From Cryptomeria japonica (Eukaryota; Streptophyta; Pinopsida; Cupressales; Cupressaceae), in NCBI RefSeq assembly GCF_030272615.1, contig NC_081409.1, positions 532,868,291-532,932,290 on the forward strand: a DNA stretch of 64,000 nt, written 5' to 3'. Both the position numbers and the translations under genes were made by a program. Each line of letters starts with the position of its first letter. Position 1 is the first letter of the stretch. Shown here piece by piece: positions 20,866 through 32,295 of the stretch. The notes under the pieces were generated by a model, which was given only the letters and a program-made list of their open reading frames with translations, was not told where the DNA came from and did not search any database.

Positions 20866-21102
20866 ATCTCTCCCCTTATGAATAATATCTCTATAAAGCT
20901 ATGAATTTCTCTTTCTTTTTCACATCAATATCACTCATCCTTTGACATTAATGCCAAAAATCTGACAGAAATATCAAAACAAAAACATAAACCACTGAAT
21001 CATAAGGATGATTGCTCCCCCTAAGCAGTCGCATCCCACATCAGTGTTGGAATGAATAATATCTCTGATAATGCATGTCAGAGTAATGCCAAACCACATC
21101 AA
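20866..21102 (-). other. C polypurine tract and 3' untranslated interior
   Basis: Pyrimidine runs on the plus strand (TCTCTCCCCTT near 20870 and GCTCCCCCTAAG near 21015) are purine-rich in element sense and mark the plus-strand primer region. No coding sequence. Confidence 0.55.
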
Positions 21103-24100
21103 TCAAGTCTCTACCGAAGGGGCAAAAACTTCCAATCTATCTCTCAGGTGCTCAAATGATTCCTTGGGTAGAGGTTTAGTGAAAATATCTGCAATCTGCT
21201 CTTTCGTGTTCACATAAACTAGTCTAACTTCATTTGCTTCCACCTTCTCCTTCAAAAAGTTATAATTGATAGATATGTGCTTTGTTTTAGAGTGAAATAC
21301 CAGATTCTTTGATATATCAATAGCAACAGAGTTATCACAGTGAATAACTACCAGTGCATCACAATCCACCTTTATATCCTTCAACATTTGCTTCATTCAT
21401 AAAACTTGTGTAAAGTTAGTATTAGCAGCAACATGCTTAGCTTCAGTAGCAGATAAAGAAGTACATGACTGCTTCTTGTTGATCCACATGAAACCAACTT
21501 CTTTCCAAGAAAGAAATCTCCACTAGAAGTGCTTTTCTGGTCATCAACATCTCCAGCCCAATTAGCATCTGTATATGCACATAAGGTAAAGTTATCATGT
21601 TTAGGGTACCACAAACCATATTCTAATGTGCCTTGCAAGTATCTAAAAATCTTTTTCACCGCCATCTTATAATTTTCTCTAGGATCACTTTGAAATCTTG
21701 AAACAATACAAACAACATTCATAATGCCAGGCCTAGTCTGAGTCAAATAAAGCATATCTCCAAACATAGATTTGTATCTTGTAGGATTTACCAGTGCAGA
21801 AACATATTTTGTTGTCAATTTCTCACTTGTAACCATAGGAGTACTTACCGGTTTAGAATCTCCCATACCAAATTTCTTCAACAATTCCTTATCATATTTA
21901 GTTTGATAGATGAAAATACCTTTGTTAGTCTAAGTAATCTGCAAACCTAAGAAAAATTTCATCTCCCCAATCATAGACATCTCAAATTCTTTCTCCATAT
22001 TCTTAGAAAATTCAATGCATAACTTATCTTCACCTCTAAAAATAGTGTCATCAACAAATACTTCAATAATAAATATATCATCATTAGTGATCTTATAATA
22101 TAAATTATTGTTAGCACTACCCTTAGTAAAACCAAGCTTCAAAAGATATTTATCCAACCTTGCATACCAAGCTCTAGGTGCTTGTTTCAATCCATATAAA
22201 GATTTCCTTAACCTGCAAACCATATTTGTATCATCTGATGGTGAGAAACCATCAAGTTGCTCAATGTAAAACTTCCTCATGAAGATGCCCATTCAAAAAT
22301 GCACATTTAACATCCATCTGATAAACCTTGTAGCTTTTATAAGTAGCATAGGTAAGAAATAATCTTACATCTTCAATCCTAGCTATAGGTGCAAAATTCT
22401 CTCCATAATCAATTCCTTCCTTATGAGAATATCATTTACAAACCAATCTAGCCTTATTCCTTATAACTTGACCATCCTCATTCAATTTATTCCTAAAAAC
22501 CCATTTAGTCCAATAATATTTTTATTTTTAGGCTAGGGAACCAAGGTTCATGTGTTATTTTTCTCAATCTAATCTAATTCTTCTTCCGTAGCTTTCAACC
22601 AATATTCATCTTTACATGCTTCAATTACTAATACCAGTTCAACTTGTGAAATTAAACATACCTCATTAGTTGCCAATCTTCTTCTTGTCATCACTCCACT
22701 GCTCTTATCCCCAATGATCTAATCTTCTTAATGATTCAATCTCACATAGCTAGGAGTCTTCTGACTTTCTATTCCTCTTCCCTGTTCTTTAGTTACTATC
22801 AAATTCTCTAATACTATTGTAGTAACTGGTTCAACTCTCTATTCTAGTAAAGGTGCTACCAGTTCAGATATAATCATTTCTACCATTGGTTCCTTCTCAT
22901 AAACTCTGATTTGACTTTTGTTCAACTCATCTACTTTGGCATTAGCACTCTCCATAATTATCTGGAATATCTTGTTATAACATCTATATGCCTTTATTTC
23001 ATTAGATTAACCAAGAAATATGCCTTCATCACATCTAGGATCAAATTTCCCAATGATATCATCTCTCCTGATATAACATTTACTACCAAAATTCTGAAAT
23101 ACTTAATTGTAGGTGTATTGCCAAACCATAATTCATAAGGTGTCTTACCAGTTTCTCCTTTGATATGTACTAGGTTGAATGTATAAACCACTATACTCAC
23201 TGCTTCTTTCCAGTAGATATGAGGTAGACTAGCTTCCATCATCATTTTTCTAGAAACATCCAAGATAGTTTTGTTCTTCCTTTCCACAACTCCATTTTGC
23301 TAAGGTGTCTGGGGAGCAGAAAATTGTCTTCTTATCCCACGCTTCTCACAAAAGTTATTAAACTCATTGGATGTGAGTTCTCCACCATGATCTGATCTCA
23401 AACATTTAATCTTCAATCATGTCTCAATTTCCACTTTAGCCTAAAAGATTATAAAAAATTTCAAATGCTTCAGTTTTTTCTTTCAGAAAAGTAACCCACG
23501 TCATTCTAGAATAATCATCAATGATTAGCATGAAATATCTATCACCTTGAAAACTTTTAACTCTAGCAGGGCCACACAAATCAGTATGAATAAGATCAAG
23601 AACATCATTTGATTTATCTTGTATACTCCTAAAAGAGGTTTTGACCTGTTTACCCATTTGACATTCTTTGCATACCAGATTATAGGGCTTCATAATCCTA
23701 GGTATATCCCTAACTACCTTAGTTAGATTGATCTTCACAATGCAATCAAAATTCACATGACATAGCCTTTTATGCCATAGCCAACTCTCATCAATCTATG
23801 TAATCAAACATGTCTTCTCACCAGAGTTTAAATGAAATATATTACCTTTTATTTGTGTACCGGTTGCTATCTCCAAGCCAGATATATTAATGATTTTGCA
23901 TTTTCCATCCTTGAACTTTAATTGAAATCCCTTATCTACCAATTGTCCTAGACTCAAAATATTATGCCTCAAACCTTCAACATAATAAATATTTCTAGTA
24001 TTGTTCTTACCATCCAGTGATATAGTTCCTTTTCCTTTTATCATGCATGCTTTGTCATCTCCAAATCTAACTAGACCACCATAAAATTATTGCAATGACA

Positions 24101-25324
24101 AACACTTCCCTTTATCTCTAGTCATATGATGTGAACAACCACTGTCAATTACCCATTCATCCTTGTCTTCAATTTTAGCAACAAGTGCCTTCTCTTTAGG
24201 TATATTCTCTTCCAGTGCCAGATCATCTTCCTTGATAGCCAGGAATACCCATTCCTTTCCATTGTTGGATCCACTAGCAGAGTCTTTTATCGGTTCATCA
24301 TTAGAATCAATAATACCTTCCTCATCCACTATGTAGCATGATTTGTCTCTATTTTTCTTGTATTTATACTTGTTTTGATATACAGGGTTAGGCTTAAATT
24401 ATCTTATAACTCTTTCTTCAAATCTTGAATTTCTTTCAGGACATCTAGATGCAAAATAACCAATCTTATTGCATGCACCTTTTAGGTGTTTTTCCTTCAT
24501 ACTTACTTCCTATCGGTCCTTTAGGTACTCTTCTAGCAAATAGTGCTTCAATTTTCTCAAACTCATAATCTTCTCTTCATATCTTCCAATTCCTTTGCAT
24601 ACAAAGGTTTCCAATCTTTCTTACCAGTTGTAGATATAGATGCATGAAAAGTAGGTTGCAACTTCATAGCTCCAAAAGGTCCAAATTCTTTAAGCTCCAA
24701 AGCAGATAGTTTCCCAACCAAAGTATCTCTATTGAAATATGTATTAGCCATTGTTCTTAACTCATTAATAGTAGTAGCCTTTATTTTGTAATTCGGTGGT
24801 AGGGCTCTTAGGACTTTAGAAACAATTTTATCTTCACTCAGAGTTCCACCACAACATTGAATTCCCATTACAATCTCATTTACCCTTTCCATGAATGTAG
24901 TAATCCTTTCATCTTCTTCCATCTTTAGGTTTTGATATCTCACCCAGTAAACATCAAGTTTAGCAATATTTACTGTAGGGTCAGCTTCATTAAGAGTCTC
25001 CAACTCATCCCATATAGCCTTTCCAGATGATTTGTTGGTTAATCCCATTATTTGTTGATCAGAAAGTCCACACAAGAAGGCTTCTCTTGCTCTACAATCA
25101 TTCTCAAGCTCCTTGTCCAGGTTTGCTAGAGGAGGATTGCCAGATCCTGAATTATAAGGCGTGACACCATTCTGTGTGATCTCCCAAATCTTCTTGCCAA
25201 GACATCTCAGATGAGTCTCCACCTGAATCTTCCATACTGTGTAATTAGCTCCATCAAGCCTCGAAATATCCCTTTGAAAGATAGCTCTAGAAGAACTGGA
25301 TGAACTTGAACTATTAGTCACCAT
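21103..25324 (-). pseudogene. C gag-pol polyprotein, inactivated
   Basis: About 1,407 codons from the ATG at 25324 (MVTNSSSSSSSS) to FAPSVET. Gag (25324-24563) has RLDGANYTVWK and the UBN2-type region; its zinc knuckle near 24470 is damaged (only the second half, NKIGYFASRC, is readable). The protease keeps DSG in VIDSGCSHHM (about 24145). Integrase keeps CKEC, HTDLCGP and MERKN; reverse transcriptase has YGLKQAPRAWYARL and FVDDT (normally VDDI/VDDM); RNase H has YTDANWAGD, IHCDNSVAI and DIFTKPLP. At least four frame changes and many stops separate the pieces. It is close to A in sequence but from a distinct LTR family. Dead copy of a Copia replication polyprotein. Confidence 0.88.
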
Positions 25325-25360
25325 AGGATCTTCCTCAAGTGGTTACGCTTTCTACAAAGA

Positions 25361-25382
25361 GGACCAAAGCTCTAATACCAGT
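25361..25382 (-). other. C primer-binding site
   Basis: Minus-strand ACTGGTATTAGAGC beside the 5' LTR; methionine-tRNA type with one change. Confidence 0.75.
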
Positions 25383-26255
25383 TGTTATACAGTTCAAAAA
25401 ATTGAAAGACAACTGAGAGGGGGGGCGGTGAATAAGTTGTCACAAATTACCAGAACCATTAGAAAATTTAAACTTTAATACCAAAACCCAAAATATTAAT
25501 ACTGGAATAGAAGTTAAACCAATTAAGCATAAATAATAATCATAGAATAAAATCCATCCACATAAAACCAAGATTTGTATGTGGAAAACCTGGTAAAGGG
25601 AAAAACCACAGTGGGAAGCCTACCCATAGTCAAATAATACTTTCGCAGTAAGTATGTGAATTAGAATGAAGGGGCCTACATTTGCAAGATAATATCAACA
25701 CATAAGGCATCCCAAAAATACATCAATAGGTCCTATCCACACGTTACATTAAAGTCGGTCCATAACCTAGATCAATCAGGACCCAGTATAGGTCCACACA
25801 TTACAACAATGATCTCCATCCACCAAGTCTCGAACATGATCACCAACAACATCCTGAAACTCCACCAGAAGCTACACCAACACCACTTATGCAATTCATC
25901 AAAGATCTCCACCAATTTTTCTTCTGATGAAACCCTTGTTGGAACTAGAAACCAAGCTTCTAAGCAAGAAGGATAGCATCCGATCACCAGACGAAAACCA
26001 ACTAACCAAATATGAGTAAGAGTATCATGAACAAGCCAATTCCATCACCAAACTATACCGGAGCCTACTAGATCATGTCGGATCCAAGTTAACCAGAAAC
26101 CACTCAACCTACCGGGACTAGAAGGGTGTCAATAAAGCATCCAAACAACTAGTGTTGGCATCAATGACAAAACATCAATGAAACACATAATCAATTCCAC
26201 CAAATGGCCAAAATTATTATTATGTGAGGTTTTAAATTTGTTGCACCCAAAATTA
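25383..26255 (-). repeat. C 5' LTR, internally deleted
   Basis: Starts TGTTATACAGTTC and ends near CACCCAAAATTA. After GGGGCCTACATTTGCAAG (about 25690) it jumps to the AATATCAACACATAAG block, so about 600 bp present in the 3' LTR (5775-6074 plus 20199-20287, and slightly more) is absent. Hairpin GACAACT/AGTTGTC at 25408-25441. Confidence 0.8.
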
Positions 26256-26829
26256 ATATATTTACTTTTATACCATGCAAGTTCTAACATGACATTTTCT
26301 TCTTGTTTTCTAAGGCATTAATTAAAATGTTAGATATGTATGAACTTGTATACTAATATAACATAATTGTATTATAATAATTAACATTAAACTAATAGTT
26401 ACAAGCCATGTCAACCTCCAATTCAGTTTTGTCCAAAACCTTTAAAAAAAAGTTAACTCTTTTCTTACAATTATAAATGTAATAATACATGAATTAAAAG
26501 ATAATATATAACATTAAAATGATCATGAATAATAATAAAAAAAAAATTATAATAGTTAAAAGATCTGTATCTTATACGGATAAAGTATGTTTTAAGCAAA
26601 AAAAAATTGACTTTTTTCCACTCTAAGAAGGAAAGCCATGTATAAAAATCTTCCATAAATCTTTCATGTACCTTTATATTGGATCTCTTTCCCTTCTTTT
26701 ATTTATGATAAAGGAAATCTAATTAGAAAATTCCTATTTAAGTGGAGATTAAAATTTAGAAAGCCTTAGACTTTTTATTACTATAATTTAATAACCTTGA
26801 CATTAGGGAGGTGACATTACTATCTCATG
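26256..26829. other. AT-rich flank, no gene seen
   Basis: Single-copy-looking AT-rich sequence between C and the duplicated segment. No gene, LTR or RNA gene recognised. Confidence 0.5.
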
Positions 26830-27021
26830 ATATTTTTATTATAAAAGGACAATAAGTTTCTTTCTTTTTTTTTCTTGAAGATCATCTTCATCTTGCTTTT
26901 TTTAATATTATAATGTTATGTATATGATATTTAATTAATTAATTTTTTTCTTTGAAAACTCTATAATATGAATATAATTTATTTGTTTCAAATGGAAAAA
27001 TTATTGGCAACATCGAAAGGA
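26830..27021 (+). repeat. duplicated segment, copy 2, first block
   Basis: Matches the first part of 1-764 (ATATTTTTATTATA to CGAAAGGA). It is interrupted after CGAAAGGA by extra DNA. Confidence 0.72.
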
Positions 27022-27276
27022 CAGAGAGGTATTATGGGTGTAGTGCTGAAATTATTGCACACCATAACTAATGAATGCCCTTGATATCATAGATTCATCT
27101 GGTCCATTTAATTGCATGGAACTTATTGTGCTAGAATTAATAAAATAAACGAAACACTAACAACTATCTACATCTAGATTCCATATTATATCATTTCTCT
27201 GCTGGAAAGTAGACTCGATATATAATATATATACTTTATTATTTATTAATATATATTTTTATTTATAATTAAAGAG

Positions 27277-27312
27277 ATGTTTTTCTTTACTTTATTAATT
27301 TATAATTATTTT
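27277..27312 (+). repeat. 36 bp direct repeat, left copy
   Basis: ATGTTTTTCTTTACTTTA followed by TTAATTTATAATTATTTT; identical to 28478-28513. It flanks a GC-richer block. Confidence 0.85.
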
Positions 27313-28477
27313 AAGTCTATTTCCATATATCAACCGACCTTTGGGGGCTAGTCATTGCTATTATAGAGAGGGAGCTCGACCGCGAGAGATAGCATTGATG
27401 CACATTAGTAATGATTGGGAGATAGCCCACACTAGAATTAAGGGTGCACTCGACCTAGAGAACCCCCTATAGATAGTAGGGCCAACTTCCCAGGATGCTC
27501 GGTCCACTCTCTTCACCAACTGGCACTAAACCAGGGATGGGTGGGAATAGAAGGTGCCCTGTGGGAACTAGTTCCATATGTTTTATTACATATATAATAT
27601 AGATACCCTTAGAATAAATAGTAGGGGCCCTTAAAATAGTAGGGAAAGAGGTTGCTTAGGGACATTGAATCTATTTACGACATGATTATTCCATCCCCGA
27701 ATCCTTTTGCCCTACAAGCTTATGTCCCAAGTCTTAGGCTCATCAAATATGTGATGATGAGCATGATAACCTTCATCCTCCAGCCCTTAGAATAGTAGGG
27801 GCCACCCTTCTTCCATAATGGCAGCCCCACCCAATTCATGGTGGGTAGAGCAAGGAGAATCAAAATTGATACTCGACTCTTGCCCTACATGCCTTCCAAA
27901 TGAGGAGTTAGAACTTAGCCATTCCCAAGGAATGGATCACAATACGAGCTATACTACATTGATCAGGAGGTGAGCAAATATGTTGTATTTAGTCCATGAG
28001 AGTCGAGGTAATCACTGAGGACCCTATTACCACCCACCCACCCCTGGAAGAAATTTCTATCTTTCCATTATCACCTGCCCCAGACAATAGGGATAGGCAT
28101 CCAAGGATCCACTTCTCCTCTTACCCATCCCACTAGCTATGATCTGGAACCAGAAGCCGGGTAGTTCTATTTCCCACCCTACTACCCAAGAAAGATCATT
28201 TGAAAGCTTGGATCGGCTACCCCTTCTATTCCCACCCAACCCCGACCATCCATTGATAGAGGAGAATGAACCTTAATGCATGCCATCATTCTGGAGCCTT
28301 CATTTGCATTGAATGTGTCATAGAGGGCTAAGTTGTCTCCCCATCTTTTCACGAAGTTGATATTGGATGGTGATACACAAGTAGAATAACCCGGGCTTTG
28401 ATCCATGAGATTGGTGAGGTAGCCTCTTCCCACAATGACACAATCAATTCGGCCCTATCTCGTTCTCGCTTGCCTTT
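27313..28477. other. GC-richer foreign-looking block between 36 bp repeats
   Basis: Base composition is visibly balanced, against very AT-rich neighbours on both sides. A short phrase (AGAATAGTAGGGGCC, with variants) recurs at least three times. Open frames on the minus strand at 28057-28239 and 28182-28433 overlap and show no family I recognise. The block is not similar to any other part of the window. Possibilities are organelle-derived DNA, a captured gene fragment, or a non-coding transposon; I cannot choose between them. Confidence 0.5.
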
Positions 28478-28513
28478 ATGTTTTTCTTTACTTTATTAAT
28501 TTATAATTATTTT
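28478..28513 (+). repeat. 36 bp direct repeat, right copy
   Basis: Identical to 27277-27312. Confidence 0.85.
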
Positions 28514-28666
28514 GTCTATATATATATATATTTCTCTTAATTAAATCTTTATTTTTATTGAATATACTTATAACCCCAATCAGATAATGCAAAAGAAACT
28601 TTCCAAATAATAATTTTAAAAAAAATATGTATATTGTGTTTATTTATATATATATTTAAATAGGTA

Positions 28667-29120
28667 TGTATAAATTCTATTGTTTTAAAACTGATCTGGT
28701 TTAATTACACAAAGCATAAATTATCCTAAGAATTGAACAAGCACAGGAGAAGAAAATTATTCCAAGGAAAAAAACAAATATACATAGAGGATTAATTTTT
28801 GAAAGATAAATAATTCACAAGAGGATAAATTTCTTTGGTGGATAAAAAACAAAGGAATAAATTTTTGGAAGATAAATAATCATAGGAAGATAAATTGCTT
28901 TGAGGAATAAAATACATAGAGGAATAAATATTTATTCTCAAATATAATTAAATAAACTGAATGTAGATTTTAGAAAGGATTTTCATAGAGCTAATTTCCT
29001 CACAGAGATATACATAGGCAAATATTCACAGGGTGTGGTTCATAAAATCACAATATGGATATCTTCTAAGATAAATGAATTAGAGGTATGCACTCATAGA
29101 GAATTGAATTTTGCACACTA

Positions 29121-29158
<38 letters not shown>

Positions 29159-29287
29159 TCTCAGAGAGACGCATTTTCACAAATTCATTCTTAGAGACAA
29201 AATATCACAAAGAAAGATAAATAATTTTTGAGATATTTATTCAGAAAAAGATAAAGACGTTTTTGAGAAAAGATCTTTCACATAGAT
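28667..29287 (+). repeat. duplicated segment, copy 2, second block
   Basis: Matches about 205-764 (for example GAAAGGATTTTCATAGAGC and AAAGACGTTTTTGAG). An expanded (AT)n run lies at 29121-29151. It is cut off at 29287 by element D, exactly where copy 1 continues uninterrupted. Confidence 0.75.
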
Positions 29288-30553
29288 TGTTCGAGTTGTT
29301 GGATATAGTTGTTCATTGCTGCTCCTAGGATATGTTGTTTTCATTGATGTCACACATTCTTGTGATTTATTTCGATGAGTTTGGGGAGATTTTCTAATCC
29401 GGTTTTGTAGTTTGGTTTTGCTGATCACAGTTTTCCAAAATCTGGTATTTGCTCTGGTATATTTCAATGTGATGAAATCTTGTGTTGAGACTTTGGTATA
29501 TTGTCTTGGATGCTATTTTGTATCTTAATTTTATATGGTTAGTGATTTGGTGCTCCGCAAGTCATCTTTCTTCATGACAATTGCTGAATGGTTGTGTTCT
29601 TGAGCTTCTAGATGTTGACCGATGAAGATTTGAAAAGAGGTGTTGGTGCAACTGTTCTGGATTATTCTAATGTGCTTTTTGGTGTTTCCTAATCATTTCC
29701 TATTTTTTTTGGAAATCCGCATTGATCTTTGTGCGATTTTTTGGTGATTTCTATGAACCAGTAATGATTTTCGTGTTATGCGGTATTTTTGATGGTGTAG
29801 CATGTTGTGGTTCATCTTGGCATGATTTCCGATGAATATGATTGTTTGGGAATTTGAATTAGGTCCATGCTATGTAATGTAAATCATTATATTTGTCTGG
29901 TGGTTGATCTTTGTATCATGTAATGTAATTTTTGTAATTGTGAGTTGAGGGTTGAGGGTTTAGTCGACCTTGTTATCAAGGTTGATGATTTGTATAGATA
30001 GATGAGATATTCATGTAATTTAGGTATTTGATACAGTGTCTGTATTATCAGAGAGAGGTGAATGTGTGAAAAAGAGATTTATCATTTAGTAAAGTGTTGA
30101 GGTGAGATTGGTGTTGCAGAGAAGACAATTATGCTTAACCAGAACTATCATCAGGCATTTGTAGATGCTATCACTGCAGTTCACTTTTTCTGGACTATAG
30201 TCTGAATCATATTATAAGTTAGTGAGACTTCCTTGAGGTTTGTATCCTTCTGGACAAATATCTTTTGAGTAGTGAGCTCTAGGAAGTGTGTCTGAATGCA
30301 TGTGCATTCCCCATTGTAATATTTTCACATACTACTGTGGAGTATCATCCTATTGTGGGTAGGTTTCCACCGTGTTTTTTTCCTTAACTGGGGCTTCCAC
30401 ATCAAAAATATTGGTGTTGTGTGTTGTGTTGTTAATTTTCTTGTCTATTTACTATTGCAGTTTACCAGTTTTTGTTTTGTAGTTTAATTTGTTGTATCTA
30501 ATGAAGACTGATTCACCCCCCCGGTCAGTCTTCCTTCTTGATTGCTACTAACA
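29288..30553 (+). repeat. D 5' LTR
   Basis: 1,266 bp, TGTTCGAGTTG to GCTACTAACA, defined by the TG...CA ends, by the primer-binding site directly after it, and by the break in the duplicated segment directly before it. U5 stem GAAGACTGA/TCAGTCTTC, perfect over 9 bp, at 30503-30533. Confidence 0.78.
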
Positions 30554-30573
30554 ATTGGTATCAGAACTAGATC
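30554..30573 (+). other. D primer-binding site
   Basis: ATTGGTATCAGAACTAG beside the LTR end; methionine-tRNA type with one change (AAC for AGC). Confidence 0.8.
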
Positions 30574-30602
30574 CTTCGATAGAATCGTAATTACTTAAGG
30601 AG

Positions 30603-31237
30603 ATCCAGGAAGCAAATCAAGGTATTCTTTTCAATAAGGTCAGTCTGAGGTTTGATGGGAGTAATGATATAGTAAGGAAGAGCCAGATGGAGGTGCACTT
30701 GAAATGTCTTGGAGAGGATTACTAAGAATGTCTATGTTGTTCCTCAGAATGGACCATCTACTCATGATGAGGTTAAGGAAGCTAAATATAACATCAGAGT
30801 GAAGGAAGCATTTCTTAGTGCCCTGACTGATTTTGAAATGACAAATGTCATAGGACTTCATACCGCACATCGGATCTGGGAGAAGATTGAGATCTTGTAT
30901 GAAGATGATAGTCAGGTGAAAGTTGCTAAGTTGCAGAGTTTGAAAGGAAAGTATGAGACATTGAAGATGGGAGATGATGAGAACATACATTCATACATGG
31001 ATAAAGTGAATGAGCTTGTCCTTGGTATTAGGTGTGCTGGTGGAAATATTGAGGAAGATGAGATTGTTGCTATTGATGAGTTCCAGAGTGTGACTATAGT
31101 GACAAGAGATGTGTTGATTGGAAAACTTGCTACATTTGAGCTAGCAAATTTGGAGAATCACATGGAAAGTCTAAGACTGCATTTAGAGCATCAACATATG
31201 TACCTGGTAAGAAGAAATATGATCCTAATCAGTATAA
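30603..31237 (+). pseudogene. D gag, first part
   Basis: Reading starts around LRFDGSNDIVRKSQMEVHLKC (near 30645), changes frame near 30710, and continues 30709-31237 with NIRVKEAFLSAL, HRIWEKIEILYED, KVAKLQSLKGKYETL and VNELVLGIRCAGG, the UBN2-type Copia capsid region. Between EDEIVAI and DEFQSV about 20 residues present in A and C are missing. The frame is interrupted by the solo LTR and resumes at 32296. In an active element Gag would assemble the particle. Confidence 0.75.
31233..31237. repeat. target duplication TATAA, left copy
   Basis: TATAA directly before the solo LTR and again at 32291-32295. Confidence 0.88.
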
Positions 31238-32290
31238 TGTTGGTATTTTTGGTATGGTTTTGTCATTGATGTCAACACCTACTAAAACTCTAGCACTTTG
31301 GAGATCCAGCAACATTCACCGGCAAGAAAGTGACTTTTGCATAGTCACCGGTATATGGTACACCGACAGGATATAATAATCATCGACACTTGGAATGGGG
31401 TGGAAAAAACTTGGTAATGTCAAAAACATCGTTTTGACATCTTGCCTTGGAGAATTGGTTATTGGTATATTCACATTTGCATATTTTCTATTACCAGAAA
31501 ATAGGTCCAGGATATACACCAGCAAGTTTATCTTTTCCAGATCAGCATGACACGCTTTGGAGATGATTAATTATTGTTGTAAATGCATTAAGTTGACATG
31601 TTCAATCAGTTATTGCATCAGCTATTGTTTTGTTTGTAAAATGCTTTTATTGTAAATATCTTGTAGAGCCGACCTACTAAAATTGGTCTTAGGTTATGGT
31701 ATAAATGTAAGATCTTATTTGTAAGATCAAAGGTGGAATACGAAAAAGGATTGTGTGAAGGTATATGCGAGAATAAGTAGAGATATACATGCAGACATCA
31801 TTTGAAGATTGAAGGAGGGTTTTTGTGAAGACAATCAGAACTACACTGGTACTGAATCTAGCATATGAAGATGCTATTTTGTGCAGTACATTCTTATTGG
31901 ATTTAACCATCCAACTGTAGTCAGTGTGACTCCCATTTTGTGATTGAGCAGTGAGCTCTAGGCACTTGGCATTTCTGCATGTGTAGACCCCATTTATGTA
32001 CACTTACTATCTGCAGTAGTATCATCTGATTGTGGGTAAGGTTTCCCACCATGGTTTTTCCCCTTACATGGTTTCCACATACAAATATTGGTATTATGTG
32101 TTGTGGATGACTTTGTCTTTATGTTTCATGCACTAATCCTTACCGGTATAGCAATTAACTATTAAATCTGTCTACCGACATATTGAACTGGTTTACCGGT
32201 ATTAAGCATTAAGTTAGTTAAGTTGTTTTGGTTTGAATTTATTTGACAACTAATTCACCCCCCCCTCTCAGTTGTCTCCAGGACCTAACA
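31238..32290 (+). repeat. solo LTR of family A
   Basis: 1,053 bp, TGTTGGTATTTTTGG to GGACCTAACA, plus-strand orientation. It matches the reverse complement of the A LTRs over its whole length and has the U5 stem GACAACT/AGTTGTC (32246-32277). There is no interior on either side and a perfect TATAA duplication flanks it, so it is the product of recombination between the two LTRs of a full insertion. Confidence 0.92.
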
Positions 32291-32295
32291 TATAA

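Larger units (their letters stand above)
5484..26255 (-). mobile_element. Copia LTR retrotransposon C, outer shell of left nest
   Basis: C has LTR sequence starting TGTTAGACAGTTC at 5484 and TGTTATACAGTTC at 25383, a primer-binding site at 25361-25382, and decayed gag-pol between. Its 3' LTR is split by element B (6075-20198), which is itself split by A. Without the insertions C is about 6.6 kb. Domain order (Gag, protease, integrase, reverse transcriptase, RNase H) identifies it as Ty1/copia. It has many stops and at least four frame changes, so it is dead. Five bases TTATT flank it on the left; the right flank was not resolved because the inner LTR edge is not clean. Confidence 0.85.
27022..28666. 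other. 1.6 kb extra DNA inside copy 2
   Basis: Absent from copy 1, where CGAAAGGA is followed within about 25 bp by TATAAATTCTAATG. The ends of this extra DNA are AT-rich; the middle (27313-28477) is a separate GC-richer block. No LTRs, terminal inverted repeats or transposase motifs were seen at 27022 or 28666. Confidence 0.55.

Noticed and set aside
28182-28433. 83-codon frame in the GC-richer block as a possible gene fragment
   Set aside because: No family recognised and it overlaps another frame on the same strand. Kept only as part of the block description.
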